Assembly (NCBI GenBank): GCA_903881545.1
Contig: CAIRTQ010000063.1
Span: 1 to 57,951, forward strand
From: an uncultured Elusimicrobia bacterium
Lineage (GTDB): Bacteria; Elusimicrobiota; Elusimicrobia; UBA1565; UBA9628
DNA: 57,951 nt
Reading direction: 5' to 3'
This document shows, piece after piece, positions 43,201 through 50,745 of the stretch (position 1 is its first letter; each line of letters begins with the position of its first letter). The notes below the pieces were generated by a model. That model was not told the origin of the DNA, made no database searches, and worked only from the letters and a program-made list of their open reading frames with translations. Position numbers and translations under genes: made by a program.

Positions 43201-43507
43201 TCAGGGCATATTCGAGATAAGCCTCACCCGCCATGAAGCGCGCGTCCATCGCGCGCGGGCTTCCGGGGAACTGTGCCGCGAAGTTCTCGAAGGCCTGGAC
43301 CACCGCCATCTTATCGTGCCCCGTCTCCCGATACATCCGTGCGCTTGCGCGAAAGGCCTCCGCCTCGGCTATCCGCCGCCCGAAGGAGTTGGCGAAGACG
43401 GCGCTGACCGCGGTGCAGACGGCCAGGACGGCCCATAGCAGCTGGCGCGCGGCTACCATGACGGCGCCCGACCTTTTCTCAGCGATCTCGATTCTCAGCC
43501 TGGCCAC
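40256..43507 (-). CDS. giant tetratricopeptide-repeat envelope protein
   Basis: A 1083-residue protein with a GTG start (43507) after GAGGAGG. It has an N-terminal membrane anchor (about 18-42, LLWAVLAVCTAVSAVFA) and then TPR repeats almost to the end, the typical units ending with Y..A/G-Y-P (for example YPDSELNEEARFLVGD and YPKAAEASDAL). The repeat signature is that of outer-membrane assembly YfiO/BamD- and YbgF-type proteins. The last 60 residues are Ala/Gly-rich. It is the first gene of the motor operon, so it probably recruits proteins to the ExbB/ExbD/TonB complex. Confidence 0.85.
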   Translation of the reverse strand: MARLRIEIAEKRSGAVMVAARQLLWAVLAVCTAVSAVFANSFGRRIAEAEAFRASARMYRETGHDKMAVVQAFENFAAQFPGSPRAMDARFMAGEAYLEYALSIIKAETAARKGALVTPKNPAATAALENARKAFLAVAGDKKSGLAPSALYCLGEVSYNEKDWDRAVEDFRQLEKRSSKSYIVPEALLGVIYSELAQEQFSQAEANLFLLGETSPLFLKEPSVLYAKGIVSLHKGDYSSAEANLKAAKTAEAQYYLGKTYLLSKRAYLAAAAFENLIRDYPDSELNEEARFLVGDSFFLAEDYSGAIAKYQLFLSLYPESGLRVSATFRIGSSYFQKKQFVEARANFQTVVDRYPKDYFAPLAEYFIAESYLAAGQMRDAMFAYTKVITQYPEQFKVSPLAHFKLAWTGFQVGDYAQTLQTCDNFLALYGANALVKNVLLIKGNALAKLNRLPEATRVFQQIVDVAPASEVAEQALFTILQNQFNQKSYNSILTSYQYIFRKLPPSKSKWRSLSYLYAAEAYLALSRTEEAKAIYQMILKVYPDDPVALYAEDGLAWVYTYEGQDDRALEERRKLKEMLAVAPSTFPFAAQVVLRIADSYYNQKSYDDAYQLYAQFAERNPKSPQAPAALYRAGMSLYYQRFYTQAIAAWRKLMAQYPQAKETTQAAYQAADTLFRAQKYGESVAAYRGIIAAFPDNDQLPMANLRIAQAYFNSRHDDDAVRQIKELLTKYPKAAEASDALDLLEGIFDRSPAIDYKSVLRDLVAANPTSPVAGEEQFRLARRCFEAKDFSGAAAGFEKFSVEFTNNPQLAKAQFYLGESCFNINDYERAVPAYERFIKNFDKSGDTPLALFHLAGADYALKRYDDAVKSYNRLMEEYPKLDYSKETQFNLALAYKVLGKTDLAQYAYQKYLDMLGAADSNALPALWEIFSLQKERRDYEGALATLQRIRDRAQPGSDTPLEATYRMAEIYQSMNRSEDAIGAWSKLQAMQPRNNAFRLDALRQMGEAYEKAQDFDRAAAAYDDLARNAAKDVARSAAARAAALRQSRSGKRGAPASAATEAAGDKEPAAGTAQPAGAGEDQ

Positions 43508-43589
43508 AAAAGCCTCCTCTTAGACCCCACCGACCTGGCAACCGGCTTATACCCCGCGATAGTTTCCAGGCACGATGTCCACAAAAAAA

Positions 43590-43664
43590 TGGTGCCCAGT
43601 ATAGGATTTGAACCTATGACCTTTCCCATGTCAAGGGAACGCGCTACCACTGCGCCAACTGGGC
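43590..43664 (-). tRNA. tRNA-Val (GAC)
   Basis: A 75-base tRNA: acceptor GCCCAGT/ACTGGGC, anticodon loop TTGACAT between TTCCC/GGGAA, T-loop TTCAAAT and encoded CCA, directly followed by seven T on the minus strand. The flanking 43508-43589 and 43665-43768 hold no gene. Confidence 0.96.
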
Positions 43665-43768
43665 ACAAAACGAATGTCTGCGACGAATTCACTATCGAAA
43701 AGAGCTTAAAGACGATACCAAAACACGCCTCTTAATTCAACTTTGATAAATCACAACTCCGCCCACGC

Positions 43769-44194
43769 TCAATGGCCGCGCGCGAGCCGCTTCGCGCCGT
43801 AACGCGCCGTCACCACCGAACGCATACCGCCGCGCGTCGTGAAGGAGCCCTCCAATTCCGCCCACCGCGGCCGCGCCGCCTTGACCACATCCTTCAAGAT
43901 ACGGTTGACCGCGTTCTCGTAAAAGATGCCCATGTTGCGATAACCCAGCAGGTAATACTTGAAGGACTTAAGTTCCAAGCACAGCCGGTCCGGTTCGTAA
44001 CTCAGAGTCAAGACACCGAAATCCGGCAGCTTCGTCTTGGGACAGACGGACGTAAACTCCGGATGCTCGATGCGGATCTCGTAGCCCCGGTACTGGTTGG
44101 GCCAGGTCTCGATGGGAGGCAGCGGCGCGTCCGCGCCCGAAAGGGCGAGTTCCGGCCGATATCCGTAGACCAAGTCTTTGGCGGTTCGTTTCAT
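43769..44194 (-). CDS. queF: NADPH-dependent 7-cyano-7-deazaguanine reductase QueF
   Basis: A 141-residue type I QueF that reduces preQ0 to preQ1 in queuosine synthesis. The catalytic Cys is in FTSVCPKTKLPDFG, and the QueF motif LELKSFKYYLLGYRNMGIF follows (core LKSFKYYLLGYRN). The ATG overlaps the P-ATPase stop by 4 bp (ATGA). No other queuosine genes are in the window. Confidence 0.93.
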   Translation of the reverse strand: MKRTAKDLVYGYRPELALSGADAPLPPIETWPNQYRGYEIRIEHPEFTSVCPKTKLPDFGVLTLSYEPDRLCLELKSFKYYLLGYRNMGIFYENAVNRILKDVVKAARPRWAELEGSFTTRGGMRSVVTARYGAKRLARGH

Positions 44195-46446
44195 ATCTTC
44201 TTCCTCCGAAGGCGCAGCGAGTTCAGGGCGACGGATACGGAGCTCAAGGCCATGGCCGCGCCCGCGTATTGCGGCTTGAGCAGTATACCCAGGGACGGAT
44301 AGAGAGCCCCGGCCGCAATCGGGATCAACAGCACATTGTAGGCGAAGGCCAAGAACAGATTCTCCCAAATGACCTTGCGAATCTTCTGGCTCAATCGGAT
44401 GGCCAAGCCCAAGGTCGCCAAGTCCGGATTGATGAGCGTCATGTCGGCGGCTTCGGTAGCGATATCCGTGCCCGTGGCCAAGGAGATGCCAATGTCCGCC
44501 GCGGAGAGCGCCGGCGCGTCGTTGAAGCCCTCCCCAACCATAGCCACCCTCTTGCCCTCGCCCTTCAGACGCGCCACGATCTGGACCTTCTCCTCAGGAA
44601 GGATCTCGGAGAAGACGGTTCCGATGCCCACTTCCTCGGCCACCCGGTAAGAGGCGGAGTTGCGGTCACCGGTAACCAGATAAACCTCCAGGCCCATGGC
44701 CTTGAGCGCCTGCACCGCGGGCTTAGCCGATGGCCGCAAGGTGTCGGCGAGGATAAAACCTCCCAGGAAACGGCCGTCCAAGACCACGCCCAGGACCGAA
44801 CCCGCGGCCTCTTGGAATCTGGCCGCGAACTCGGACGGGGCGGCCGTCCCGTGCTCTTTGAGCCAGGCCAGGCTGCCCGCGCGCGCGGCACGGCCGCCGC
44901 TCATGATCAGGACGCCCCGGCCGGGGAAGGCCTCGAAGGAATCCACCTTGGCCGCCACGACGCCCGCCTCCCGGGCGTAGGCCGTGACCGCAGCGGCGAA
45001 GGGGTGCTCGGAGCGTTGCTCCGCGGCGAAGGCGTAGGAGATCATCTCTTCACGGCTGCCAGCCGCCACGACCGTGTCCACGACACGCGGCCGGCCCTCG
45101 GTCAGGGTCCCGGTCTTGTCAAATAGCACCACGTCGAGGCGTCCGACGTCCTCCAACACGTCGGCGTTGCGGATGAAGATGCCCATCTCCGCCGCGCGGC
45201 CCATGCCCGCGACGATGGCCAGAGGCGTGGCCAGGCCCAGCGCGCAGGGACAGGCCACCGCGAAGACCGAGATCAGGCAGGTCAGGGCGTAGACGATCTT
45301 GGGTTCCGGACCATAGAGCGCCCAGAGCACGGCGCTGGCCACCCCTGTGAGGATCACCGCGGGGACAAACACGGCCGCGGCGCGGTCAGCGAAGCGCTGG
45401 ATGCGGGGCTTGGTCGCCGAACTCACGCGGACCGCCTCCACGATGCGGGCCAAGGCTGACTCGGAGCCGGGCTTGCTCACGCGGACATCGAGAGAACCGG
45501 TCTTATTGATGGTCCCCCCCCAGACGCTGGAACCCGAGGACTTCTCGACGGGCAGGCTTTCCCCGGTCAACAACGATTCGTCCACGGTCGAGGCGCCCCC
45601 CAAGACCGTGCCATCGAGGCCGATCTGCTCTCCGGGCCGCACCTGGATGGTCTCTCCCACCTCTACCTCTCCTATGGGGATGGTCTCGCCTTGCCCCCCG
45701 CGCAGGACGCGGGCGGTCTTGGGCGCTATGCGCATGAGCCGGATCACGGCGGCGTTGGTCTTGCCCCGGGTCTTGGCTTCCAGCCACCGCCCGAAGGTCA
45801 CGAAGATCACCAGGCCGGCCACCGAATCCCATTGCGGGTGCCGCGCCGCCGCCGGCAGTGTCTCGGGCAGCAGAGTCGCGTAGGCGCTGAAGAGGAAGGC
45901 CGCCCAGGTGCTCAGCGAGACCAGCGTATTCATGTCCGCGCTCCGGCGCCGCAGGCTGCGGAGGAGGCCCTCGTGGAAGTGCCAACCGCCCCAGATCTGC
46001 AGCGGCGCGGCCAGAAGAAATGCGGTATAAGGCGAAAGGTTGAGCCAATCCGAAAAAAACAAGGGCGCCGCCAAGAGCGCGCCCCACTGCAGGCGGGTCA
46101 AAAGCACACGTTGTTCGCTCTGCTGGGCCAGCAGGCTCAAGCGCTCCGCCTGGGCCCGAGACTCGGATTCGCCCAGCACGTCGAAACCCGCGCCCTCGAT
46201 GGCCCGCCGCAGTTCCCGCACGCCGAACTTGCCCGGGACGGGGAGGTAGGACACTGCCACGGTCCGCGAGGGCAGGTCCACGCTCACACCCCTGACCCCG
46301 GCCAACGCCCCCACCGCGGACTCCACCTTAACCACACAAGAGGCGCAGTGCATACCGCGCACGGGCAGCACGACAGTGCGCGGCTTGCCCGGAACGGGCG
46401 CCTCGAGCGCGGGAAGTTCGCGGCCGTCGCATTCTGGAACGGTCAT
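44191..46446 (-). CDS. copA: heavy-metal P1B-type ATPase, copper type
   Basis: A 751-residue P-type ATPase. The N-terminal metal-binding domain has GMHCASC (about residues 31-37). The transmembrane metal site is CPC in VACPCALGLATPLA. The phosphorylation loop is DKTGTLTEG, the hinge is GEGFNDAPAL (usually GDGIND). CPC-class ATPases export Cu(I) or Ag(I). The ATG overlaps the upstream lipoprotein stop by 4 bp (ATGA), and queF overlaps its own end. No copper regulator is nearby. Confidence 0.93.
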   Translation of the reverse strand: MTVPECDGRELPALEAPVPGKPRTVVLPVRGMHCASCVVKVESAVGALAGVRGVSVDLPSRTVAVSYLPVPGKFGVRELRRAIEGAGFDVLGESESRAQAERLSLLAQQSEQRVLLTRLQWGALLAAPLFFSDWLNLSPYTAFLLAAPLQIWGGWHFHEGLLRSLRRRSADMNTLVSLSTWAAFLFSAYATLLPETLPAAARHPQWDSVAGLVIFVTFGRWLEAKTRGKTNAAVIRLMRIAPKTARVLRGGQGETIPIGEVEVGETIQVRPGEQIGLDGTVLGGASTVDESLLTGESLPVEKSSGSSVWGGTINKTGSLDVRVSKPGSESALARIVEAVRVSSATKPRIQRFADRAAAVFVPAVILTGVASAVLWALYGPEPKIVYALTCLISVFAVACPCALGLATPLAIVAGMGRAAEMGIFIRNADVLEDVGRLDVVLFDKTGTLTEGRPRVVDTVVAAGSREEMISYAFAAEQRSEHPFAAAVTAYAREAGVVAAKVDSFEAFPGRGVLIMSGGRAARAGSLAWLKEHGTAAPSEFAARFQEAAGSVLGVVLDGRFLGGFILADTLRPSAKPAVQALKAMGLEVYLVTGDRNSASYRVAEEVGIGTVFSEILPEEKVQIVARLKGEGKRVAMVGEGFNDAPALSAADIGISLATGTDIATEAADMTLINPDLATLGLAIRLSQKIRKVIWENLFLAFAYNVLLIPIAAGALYPSLGILLKPQYAGAAMALSSVSVALNSLRLRRKKI

Positions 46447-47273
46447 TGCTGAGCCGTCACCCAGGCCGCATAGAAGCTCGCGAAATTGTTCCAGCCCCCC
46501 TGGAAGCTGTCGCCTATGGCCTTGTCGAAGGCGGCGTCCTGGCGCAGGCCGGAAAGAAATTGCCCGAAGCCGATGCGGCCGCCCCGCTCGATCATGAAGC
46601 GGACCATGCTCCCGGCCTGACGGAACCAGGCGCTAGTGCCGCGCTCCCTTTCCGAGGCCGGCGCCAAATGGACCAACGTATCCTGGCTCAAGGGCTGCCA
46701 GCCTTGGGGCCAGGGCGGCAAGGCCGGGGCCACGCCGCCCGACGCGGGCTGACCGGCCTTGCTCTCCTCGTAGACCGCCAGCCCCTCATTGACCCATCGG
46801 TAGTCGAGGTTATCGTGCCCGATGAAATCGCGGAACACCAGATGCGTCATCGCATGCGAGAGCGCCGCGTCCAGGCCCGGACCTTCATAAGAATAGACGG
46901 AGCGGCCCGCGGCGACACCATCCGACCAACCGGCCTCGCCGGTCTTCCTATGGTATTCATCCGCATCGGCATAGACCACGATATTGTAGAGCCCGGCCGG
47001 AGACTGGAAGGAGAAGAGGCCCGTATCCACCATGATGCGGCTGTAGGCTGTCTCCGCCATCGCGGCGATCCGCGCCGTCTGAACCGCGCCATAGGCGTGC
47101 GTCACGAAATGCTGGCTGGTCTGCTCGACCGCGCCGGCGGCAAGGCCCGCGAAGCCCTCGTCCGAGCTCACGGCAGCGGCCGCGCGCTCCAAGTGGTCCT
47201 CGTCCACCACGCCGGGGATGGTAACACAGCCGGCCAACAGCGCCGCCGGCAGCACGGCTGCGAACACCCTCAT
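46443..47273 (-). CDS. lipoprotein with peptidase-MA-like fold but altered active site
   Basis: A 276-residue lipoprotein (lipobox LLAGC at residues 12-16). The protein resembles the gluzincin-like MA family: a segment LSHAMTHLVF followed 20 residues on by YRWVNEGLAVYEE. In active relatives the first motif is HEMTH; here the Glu is Ala141 (codon GCG), while both His (140, 144) and the downstream Glu163 remain. It could bind zinc yet not cut. The ATG at 47273 follows the signal peptide; the open frame continues upstream but codes for antisense of the rlmD gene. Confidence 0.7.
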   Translation of the reverse strand: MRVFAAVLPAALLAGCVTIPGVVDEDHLERAAAAVSSDEGFAGLAAGAVEQTSQHFVTHAYGAVQTARIAAMAETAYSRIMVDTGLFSFQSPAGLYNIVVYADADEYHRKTGEAGWSDGVAAGRSVYSYEGPGLDAALSHAMTHLVFRDFIGHDNLDYRWVNEGLAVYEESKAGQPASGGVAPALPPWPQGWQPLSQDTLVHLAPASERERGTSAWFRQAGSMVRFMIERGGRIGFGQFLSGLRQDAAFDKAIGDSFQGGWNNFASFYAAWVTAQQ

Positions 47274-47343
47274 GCAATCAAGTCTACCAAATACCGTGGG
47301 GCGGCGATTTGGTAACATGATGGCATAGGAATCGGCGACAACT

Positions 47344-48738
47344 ATGGCAGAAAGATTGACGGTACGCGTGAGCCGCATGGCGCCGGAAGGCGAGGCCGTA
47401 GCCAAGGCCGAAGGATCCAATCGCGTGGTCTTCGTCTCCGGCGGAGCGCCCGGCGACCTCTGCGAAGTGGAGGTCGTGGCGGCCAAATCCAATTTCGCTA
47501 GAGCGCGGCTGTTGCGCCTGCTGGAGGCCGGCCCCGAGCGCATCGCGCCTCTTTGTCCCCTGCACTTCGCGCCCGACCGGCCGGGGCCGGCCTGCGGCGG
47601 CTGCGACTGGCAGCATCTCGAATACGCCGCCCAACTGCGGCACAAATCCACGATGGTGCGCGACTGCATGGAGCGCATCGCCAAGCTCAAGAACATCGAT
47701 ATCCTCCCCATCTTGGCCTCTCCCAAGGAGTGGGGCTACCGCAACAAGGTCATGGTGCCCTTCGGACAGGACGCCGGGCAGCCGCGCTGCCTGGTCGCGG
47801 GATTCTACGCCGCCGGCTCGCATAGCATCGTGAATTTCTCCGCCTGCCCGGTCCAACCAGACCTCTCGGTGCGCGTTGTGCTGAAGGTCAAGGAGCTGGC
47901 GACGGAATTCGGCTGGCAAGCGTATGAGGAACGCTCGGGGAAGGGGTCGCTGCGACACGCGTTCGTGCGCACCAACGGCCGCGGCCAAGCCCTGCTCTGC
48001 GTGGTCACGCATAATCCGCACTTGCCCCGCGCCGAGGATTTCGTCGCCCGCCTACGCGCCGCGTTGCCCGAACTCGTAGGCATCCACCAGAACATCCAGC
48101 CGCTGAAGACCTCGGTCATACTCGGCCCCGACTGGCGCCGCCTCTGGGGGGCCCAGGCCCTCGAGGAAAAGCTGGGGCGCTTCCGATTCCAGGTCGGCCC
48201 CGCCAGCTTCCTTCAGGTCAACACCGAAGCGGCGGAACGGCTCTATGAGGCCGCGGCCGCGGCCCTCGGCGACGGCGGGCGGCGGTTCGAGCAGGTCCTA
48301 GACCTCTATTGCGGGGTCGGCACCCTCACCCTATGGCTCGCCCAAGCCGCGGCCCGCGTGATTGGGGTGGAGGAAAACCGGGATGCGGTTCACGACGCCT
48401 GGGAGAACGCCCGCGGCAACGGCGTGCGCAACGCCCGGTTCTGCGCCGGCCGCGTGGAATCGGTCCTGCCGCGCTTGTACCGGGATGGCCCGGCCGGGAG
48501 CTGGGCCGCCGTCGTCGATCCGCCGCGCGCGGGCTTGAGCGTGCCCGTCCTGCGCTGCCTGACCCATTCTTCCCTGCGGCGGCTGGTCTATGTTTCCTGC
48601 AATCCTGCGACCTTCGCCCGTGACGCCGGCTATCTCTGCCAGTCCGGCTTCGCGCTGGTCAAGATCCAACCTGTCGACCTCTTTCCCCAAACCTCGCATG
48701 TCGAGCTCGTCGCACAGTTCGACCGGCCTAGGTCTTAA
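47344..48738 (+). CDS. rlmD: RlmD/RumA-family 23S rRNA uracil-C5 methyltransferase
   Basis: A 464-residue class I methyltransferase. An N-terminal TRAM domain (about 1-60) precedes a 4Fe-4S cluster site with CPLHF, CGGC and a later CPVQP. The Rossmann fold has LDLYCGVGTLTL and the catalytic Cys is in VSCNP, with VVDPPRAGL before it. RlmD makes m5U1939 in 23S rRNA. An alternative is RlmCD or TrmA-like specificity; the fused Fe-S site favours RlmD/RlmC. It starts 70 bp from the divergent lipoprotein gene. Confidence 0.88.
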   Translation: MAERLTVRVSRMAPEGEAVAKAEGSNRVVFVSGGAPGDLCEVEVVAAKSNFARARLLRLLEAGPERIAPLCPLHFAPDRPGPACGGCDWQHLEYAAQLRHKSTMVRDCMERIAKLKNIDILPILASPKEWGYRNKVMVPFGQDAGQPRCLVAGFYAAGSHSIVNFSACPVQPDLSVRVVLKVKELATEFGWQAYEERSGKGSLRHAFVRTNGRGQALLCVVTHNPHLPRAEDFVARLRAALPELVGIHQNIQPLKTSVILGPDWRRLWGAQALEEKLGRFRFQVGPASFLQVNTEAAERLYEAAAAALGDGGRRFEQVLDLYCGVGTLTLWLAQAAARVIGVEENRDAVHDAWENARGNGVRNARFCAGRVESVLPRLYRDGPAGSWAAVVDPPRAGLSVPVLRCLTHSSLRRLVYVSCNPATFARDAGYLCQSGFALVKIQPVDLFPQTSHVELVAQFDRPRS

Positions 48739-48776
48739 AGCCCAGGCCGGCGGGGGCCTGGAGGCCCTTCCTCTAG

Positions 48777-48806
48777 ATATCCACAATATATATACTTTTA
48801 TCCACA
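48777..48806. promoter_or_regulatory. pair of DnaA-box-like 9-mers flanking AT-rich DNA
   Basis: TTATCCACA (48798-48806) matches the DnaA box consensus exactly and ATATCCACA (48777-48785) differs at one base; 12 bp of AT-rich DNA lie between them. They lie upstream of the small envelope gene at 48845. A tract TATACT at 48791 could be its -10, though no good -35 accompanies it. Regulation by DnaA is only a possibility. Confidence 0.35.
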
Positions 48807-48844
48807 CGCATGCTACCCGCCACATTTATCGTGCCCGAGGGAAT

Positions 48845-49456
48845 ATGAAGAACATGCTGAGCTTGTTTTTTGTCGCGGCCCTGGCGTTGCCTATTAATGG
48901 CCGAGCCGATGAAGCGCTCGCCGCGCCTGCGGGGGTGGACGCTCAGCTCTTCACCGGTTTTCATTCGAACGAACCGTTGGCTTTCTCTCATGCGGTCTCG
49001 GCTTGCGGTTCCGACGCAGGCTGCTGGAACCAGCGGTTGACCGCCTTCAAACATCTGCGGGCCAGCCGGATAGATCCCCATGCCCAAGAGGTGGTCGCCG
49101 CGCTCCCGCAACAGATCGCGGACCAACAAAAGAGCGGCGCGGCCTTTGACACGACCAGGCAGGTCGCGGTCGCCGCCAACACCGGTGCCGCCGCTGGAGC
49201 CAGCATCAGCACCAGCACCAGCACCCATGCGTCCACCTTTCCGGCCGCTTCCGCCATCCCGAATCTAGTCGCCAGCTCCACGGCGGCGCCCTCCAGCGAC
49301 GGTTCCAAGCTGGTCGAGTACGTCGCCAAGGGCGAAAAGGCCGCCCTCCTGGCCGGGCTGGCGGGCTATGTTTTTGGCGGGCCGATGGTCATGCTGGCCT
49401 GCGTCCTTGTCGGCTTCCTCGTCGGCCTCCTCGTGCATAAGCTAGCCGACCACTAA
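48845..49456 (+). CDS. small exported protein with C-terminal membrane segment, unknown function
   Basis: A 203-residue protein with a signal peptide (MKNMLSLFFVAALALPINGRA), a middle with two Cys (CGSDAGC) and a Ser/Thr/Ala-rich stretch, and a C-terminal glycine-rich membrane segment (about 165-198, AALLAGLAGYVFGGPMVML, then VGFLVGLLV). I do not recognise its family. The ATG at 48845 follows GAGGGA. It is transcribed convergently with lspA, 8 bp apart. Confidence 0.6.
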   Translation: MKNMLSLFFVAALALPINGRADEALAAPAGVDAQLFTGFHSNEPLAFSHAVSACGSDAGCWNQRLTAFKHLRASRIDPHAQEVVAALPQQIADQQKSGAAFDTTRQVAVAANTGAAAGASISTSTSTHASTFPAASAIPNLVASSTAAPSSDGSKLVEYVAKGEKAALLAGLAGYVFGGPMVMLACVLVGFLVGLLVHKLADH

Positions 49457-49463
49457 AACGAGA

Positions 49464-49967
49464 CTATTGTTCCAAGCGGGACAGTCCCCAGGCCAGGCAA
49501 CAGGCGCCCACCGTGACGCAGGAGTCCGCAACATTGAAGACCGGCCACACGCGGAAATCGAGAAAGTCCACGACAAAGCCGTAGCTCAATCGGTCATAAA
49601 GATTCCCGATGGCGCCGCCAGCGACCAGCAGGAACCCAACCTCCAGCCAGCGATTCTCGCTAGGCCATTTGCGGCGCAGATAAAATAGGCCTCCCAAGAG
49701 CAGCAAGGTCAAGCCGCTGAAGAAGCCATTGCGGCTACGGCCGATGCCGAAGGCCGCACCCGTGTTCTCGACATAACTGAGATGGAAGAAAGGGCAGATC
49801 GGGATGGCGAACCGCGGCGCCAATCGCGCCCGGGCCCAGACCTTGGTCAGCCGGTCGGCCGTGAACACTCCCAGCAACGCCGCCAAGCGCCACAGCAGGC
49901 GCTGTCCGCGTCCACAGGACGGGCGGCACAGGGATTCCATGGGCGGTGATGATATCATAAACCGCAT
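49464..49967 (-). CDS. lspA: lipoprotein signal peptidase II
   Basis: A 167-residue four-helix aspartic peptidase that cleaves prolipoproteins after lipidation. The catalytic Asp residues are in GNLYDRL and FNVADSC, and NTGAAFG is the conserved extended motif. Several start Mets exist near the N-terminus (49967, 49958, 49940); none has a strong ribosome site, and the membrane helix begins near residue 25. It serves the several lipoproteins encoded in the window. Confidence 0.93.
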   Translation of the reverse strand: MRFMISSPPMESLCRPSCGRGQRLLWRLAALLGVFTADRLTKVWARARLAPRFAIPICPFFHLSYVENTGAAFGIGRSRNGFFSGLTLLLLGGLFYLRRKWPSENRWLEVGFLLVAGGAIGNLYDRLSYGFVVDFLDFRVWPVFNVADSCVTVGACCLAWGLSRLEQ

Positions 49968-50002
49968 TGACGACGCCGGCGGGTTTTAGTTATATTGCAT
50001 CC

Positions 50003-50239
50003 ATGCTGACCTTCATCGCCGTCTGCCTCGCCGTGCTTGTCCTGGAGATGGGCTTTCTCGTGGCCGTCCTGGTCCTCGCCTGGCTACAGATCCAGAGGAC
50101 GGCGCGGGCCGTCGAAATTCTCACCTACCGCCTCGATAGCCAAGTCGCCGCCATCGGCGACACCGTCCGCTCGGGCTGGGGGAGTTTGTTCGGCAATGCG
50201 ATGAGCCTGGCGAGCCGACTTTTCGGCAAGCGCTCGTAG
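50003..50239 (+). CDS. small single-helix membrane protein, unknown
   Basis: A 78-residue protein with one strong membrane helix (about 4-28, IAVCLAVLVLEMGFLVAVLVLAWL, core LAVLVLEMGFLVAVLVL) and a cytoplasmic helical tail ending in FGKRS. Similar small proteins occur in DUF948-type families. It is 4 bp before the cyclic-nucleotide-binding gene, with which it is probably coupled. Confidence 0.55.
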   Translation: MLTFIAVCLAVLVLEMGFLVAVLVLAWLQIQRTARAVEILTYRLDSQVAAIGDTVRSGWGSLFGNAMSLASRLFGKRS

Positions 50240-50243
50240 CGCC

Positions 50244-50744
50244 ATGGCCTGGCCGATATTCCTTAGAGACCTATTCACCGACCGCACCTCCGCGCACAAG
50301 CGGGCTTTTCTCGATTCTGTGGAACTCTTCAAAGGCCTCAACGCCGCGGATGCCGGGCGGCTGGCCCAAAGCATGAATAGCCGCACCTATCACGCTGGGG
50401 AAACACTGTTCGCGGAGGGCGAGGTGGGACGGGCGCTCTTCGTTCTGGAGTCCGGCCGGGTGGCGCTCACCCGACGGGGGCCGTCCGGCGAAACTTGCCG
50501 GCTCACCGCCGTCGAGCCGGGCGGCTTCTTCGGCGAGTGGGCACTTCTGGAGCAGACGCCGCGCACGGCCACGGCCACGGCCGAGGAGGAATCCCGCATT
50601 CACCTGCTCGACCGCTCCACGCTCGAAACCTTGATCAGCCGCCATCCCCGCATCGGGGCCCAGGTCATGACGCGCCTGGCGCAAAGTCTTTCCACGCGCC
50701 TGCGGCGCGCCACGGCGGCGCAACCCGCTCCGCACGAAGGCTAG
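50244..50744 (+). CDS. stand-alone cyclic-nucleotide-binding-domain protein
   Basis: A 166-residue protein with a CNB fold: AGETLFAEGEVGRALFVLESG, here the LFAEGEVGRALFVL core, FFGEWALLEQTPRTATATA as the phosphate-binding cassette, and a final helix. No DNA-binding domain is attached, so it is not a CRP transcription factor. The cassette Arg (PRTA) and Glu (GEW) suggest ligand binding. It precedes the AI-2E-type permease, starting 4 bp after the small membrane protein, and may regulate it. Confidence 0.8.
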   Translation: MAWPIFLRDLFTDRTSAHKRAFLDSVELFKGLNAADAGRLAQSMNSRTYHAGETLFAEGEVGRALFVLESGRVALTRRGPSGETCRLTAVEPGGFFGEWALLEQTPRTATATAEEESRIHLLDRSTLETLISRHPRIGAQVMTRLAQSLSTRLRRATAAQPAPHEG

Positions 50745-50745
50745 G

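Noticed and set aside
47274..47726. Longer N-terminus for the MA-like lipoprotein
   Set aside because: It would run antisense over rlmD, and the signal peptide with lipobox starts at 47273.
48744..48765. Hairpin CCAGGCC-GGCGGG-GGCCTGG after rlmD as terminator
   Set aside because: It has a 7-bp stem but no T-run follows, so I do not call an intrinsic terminator.
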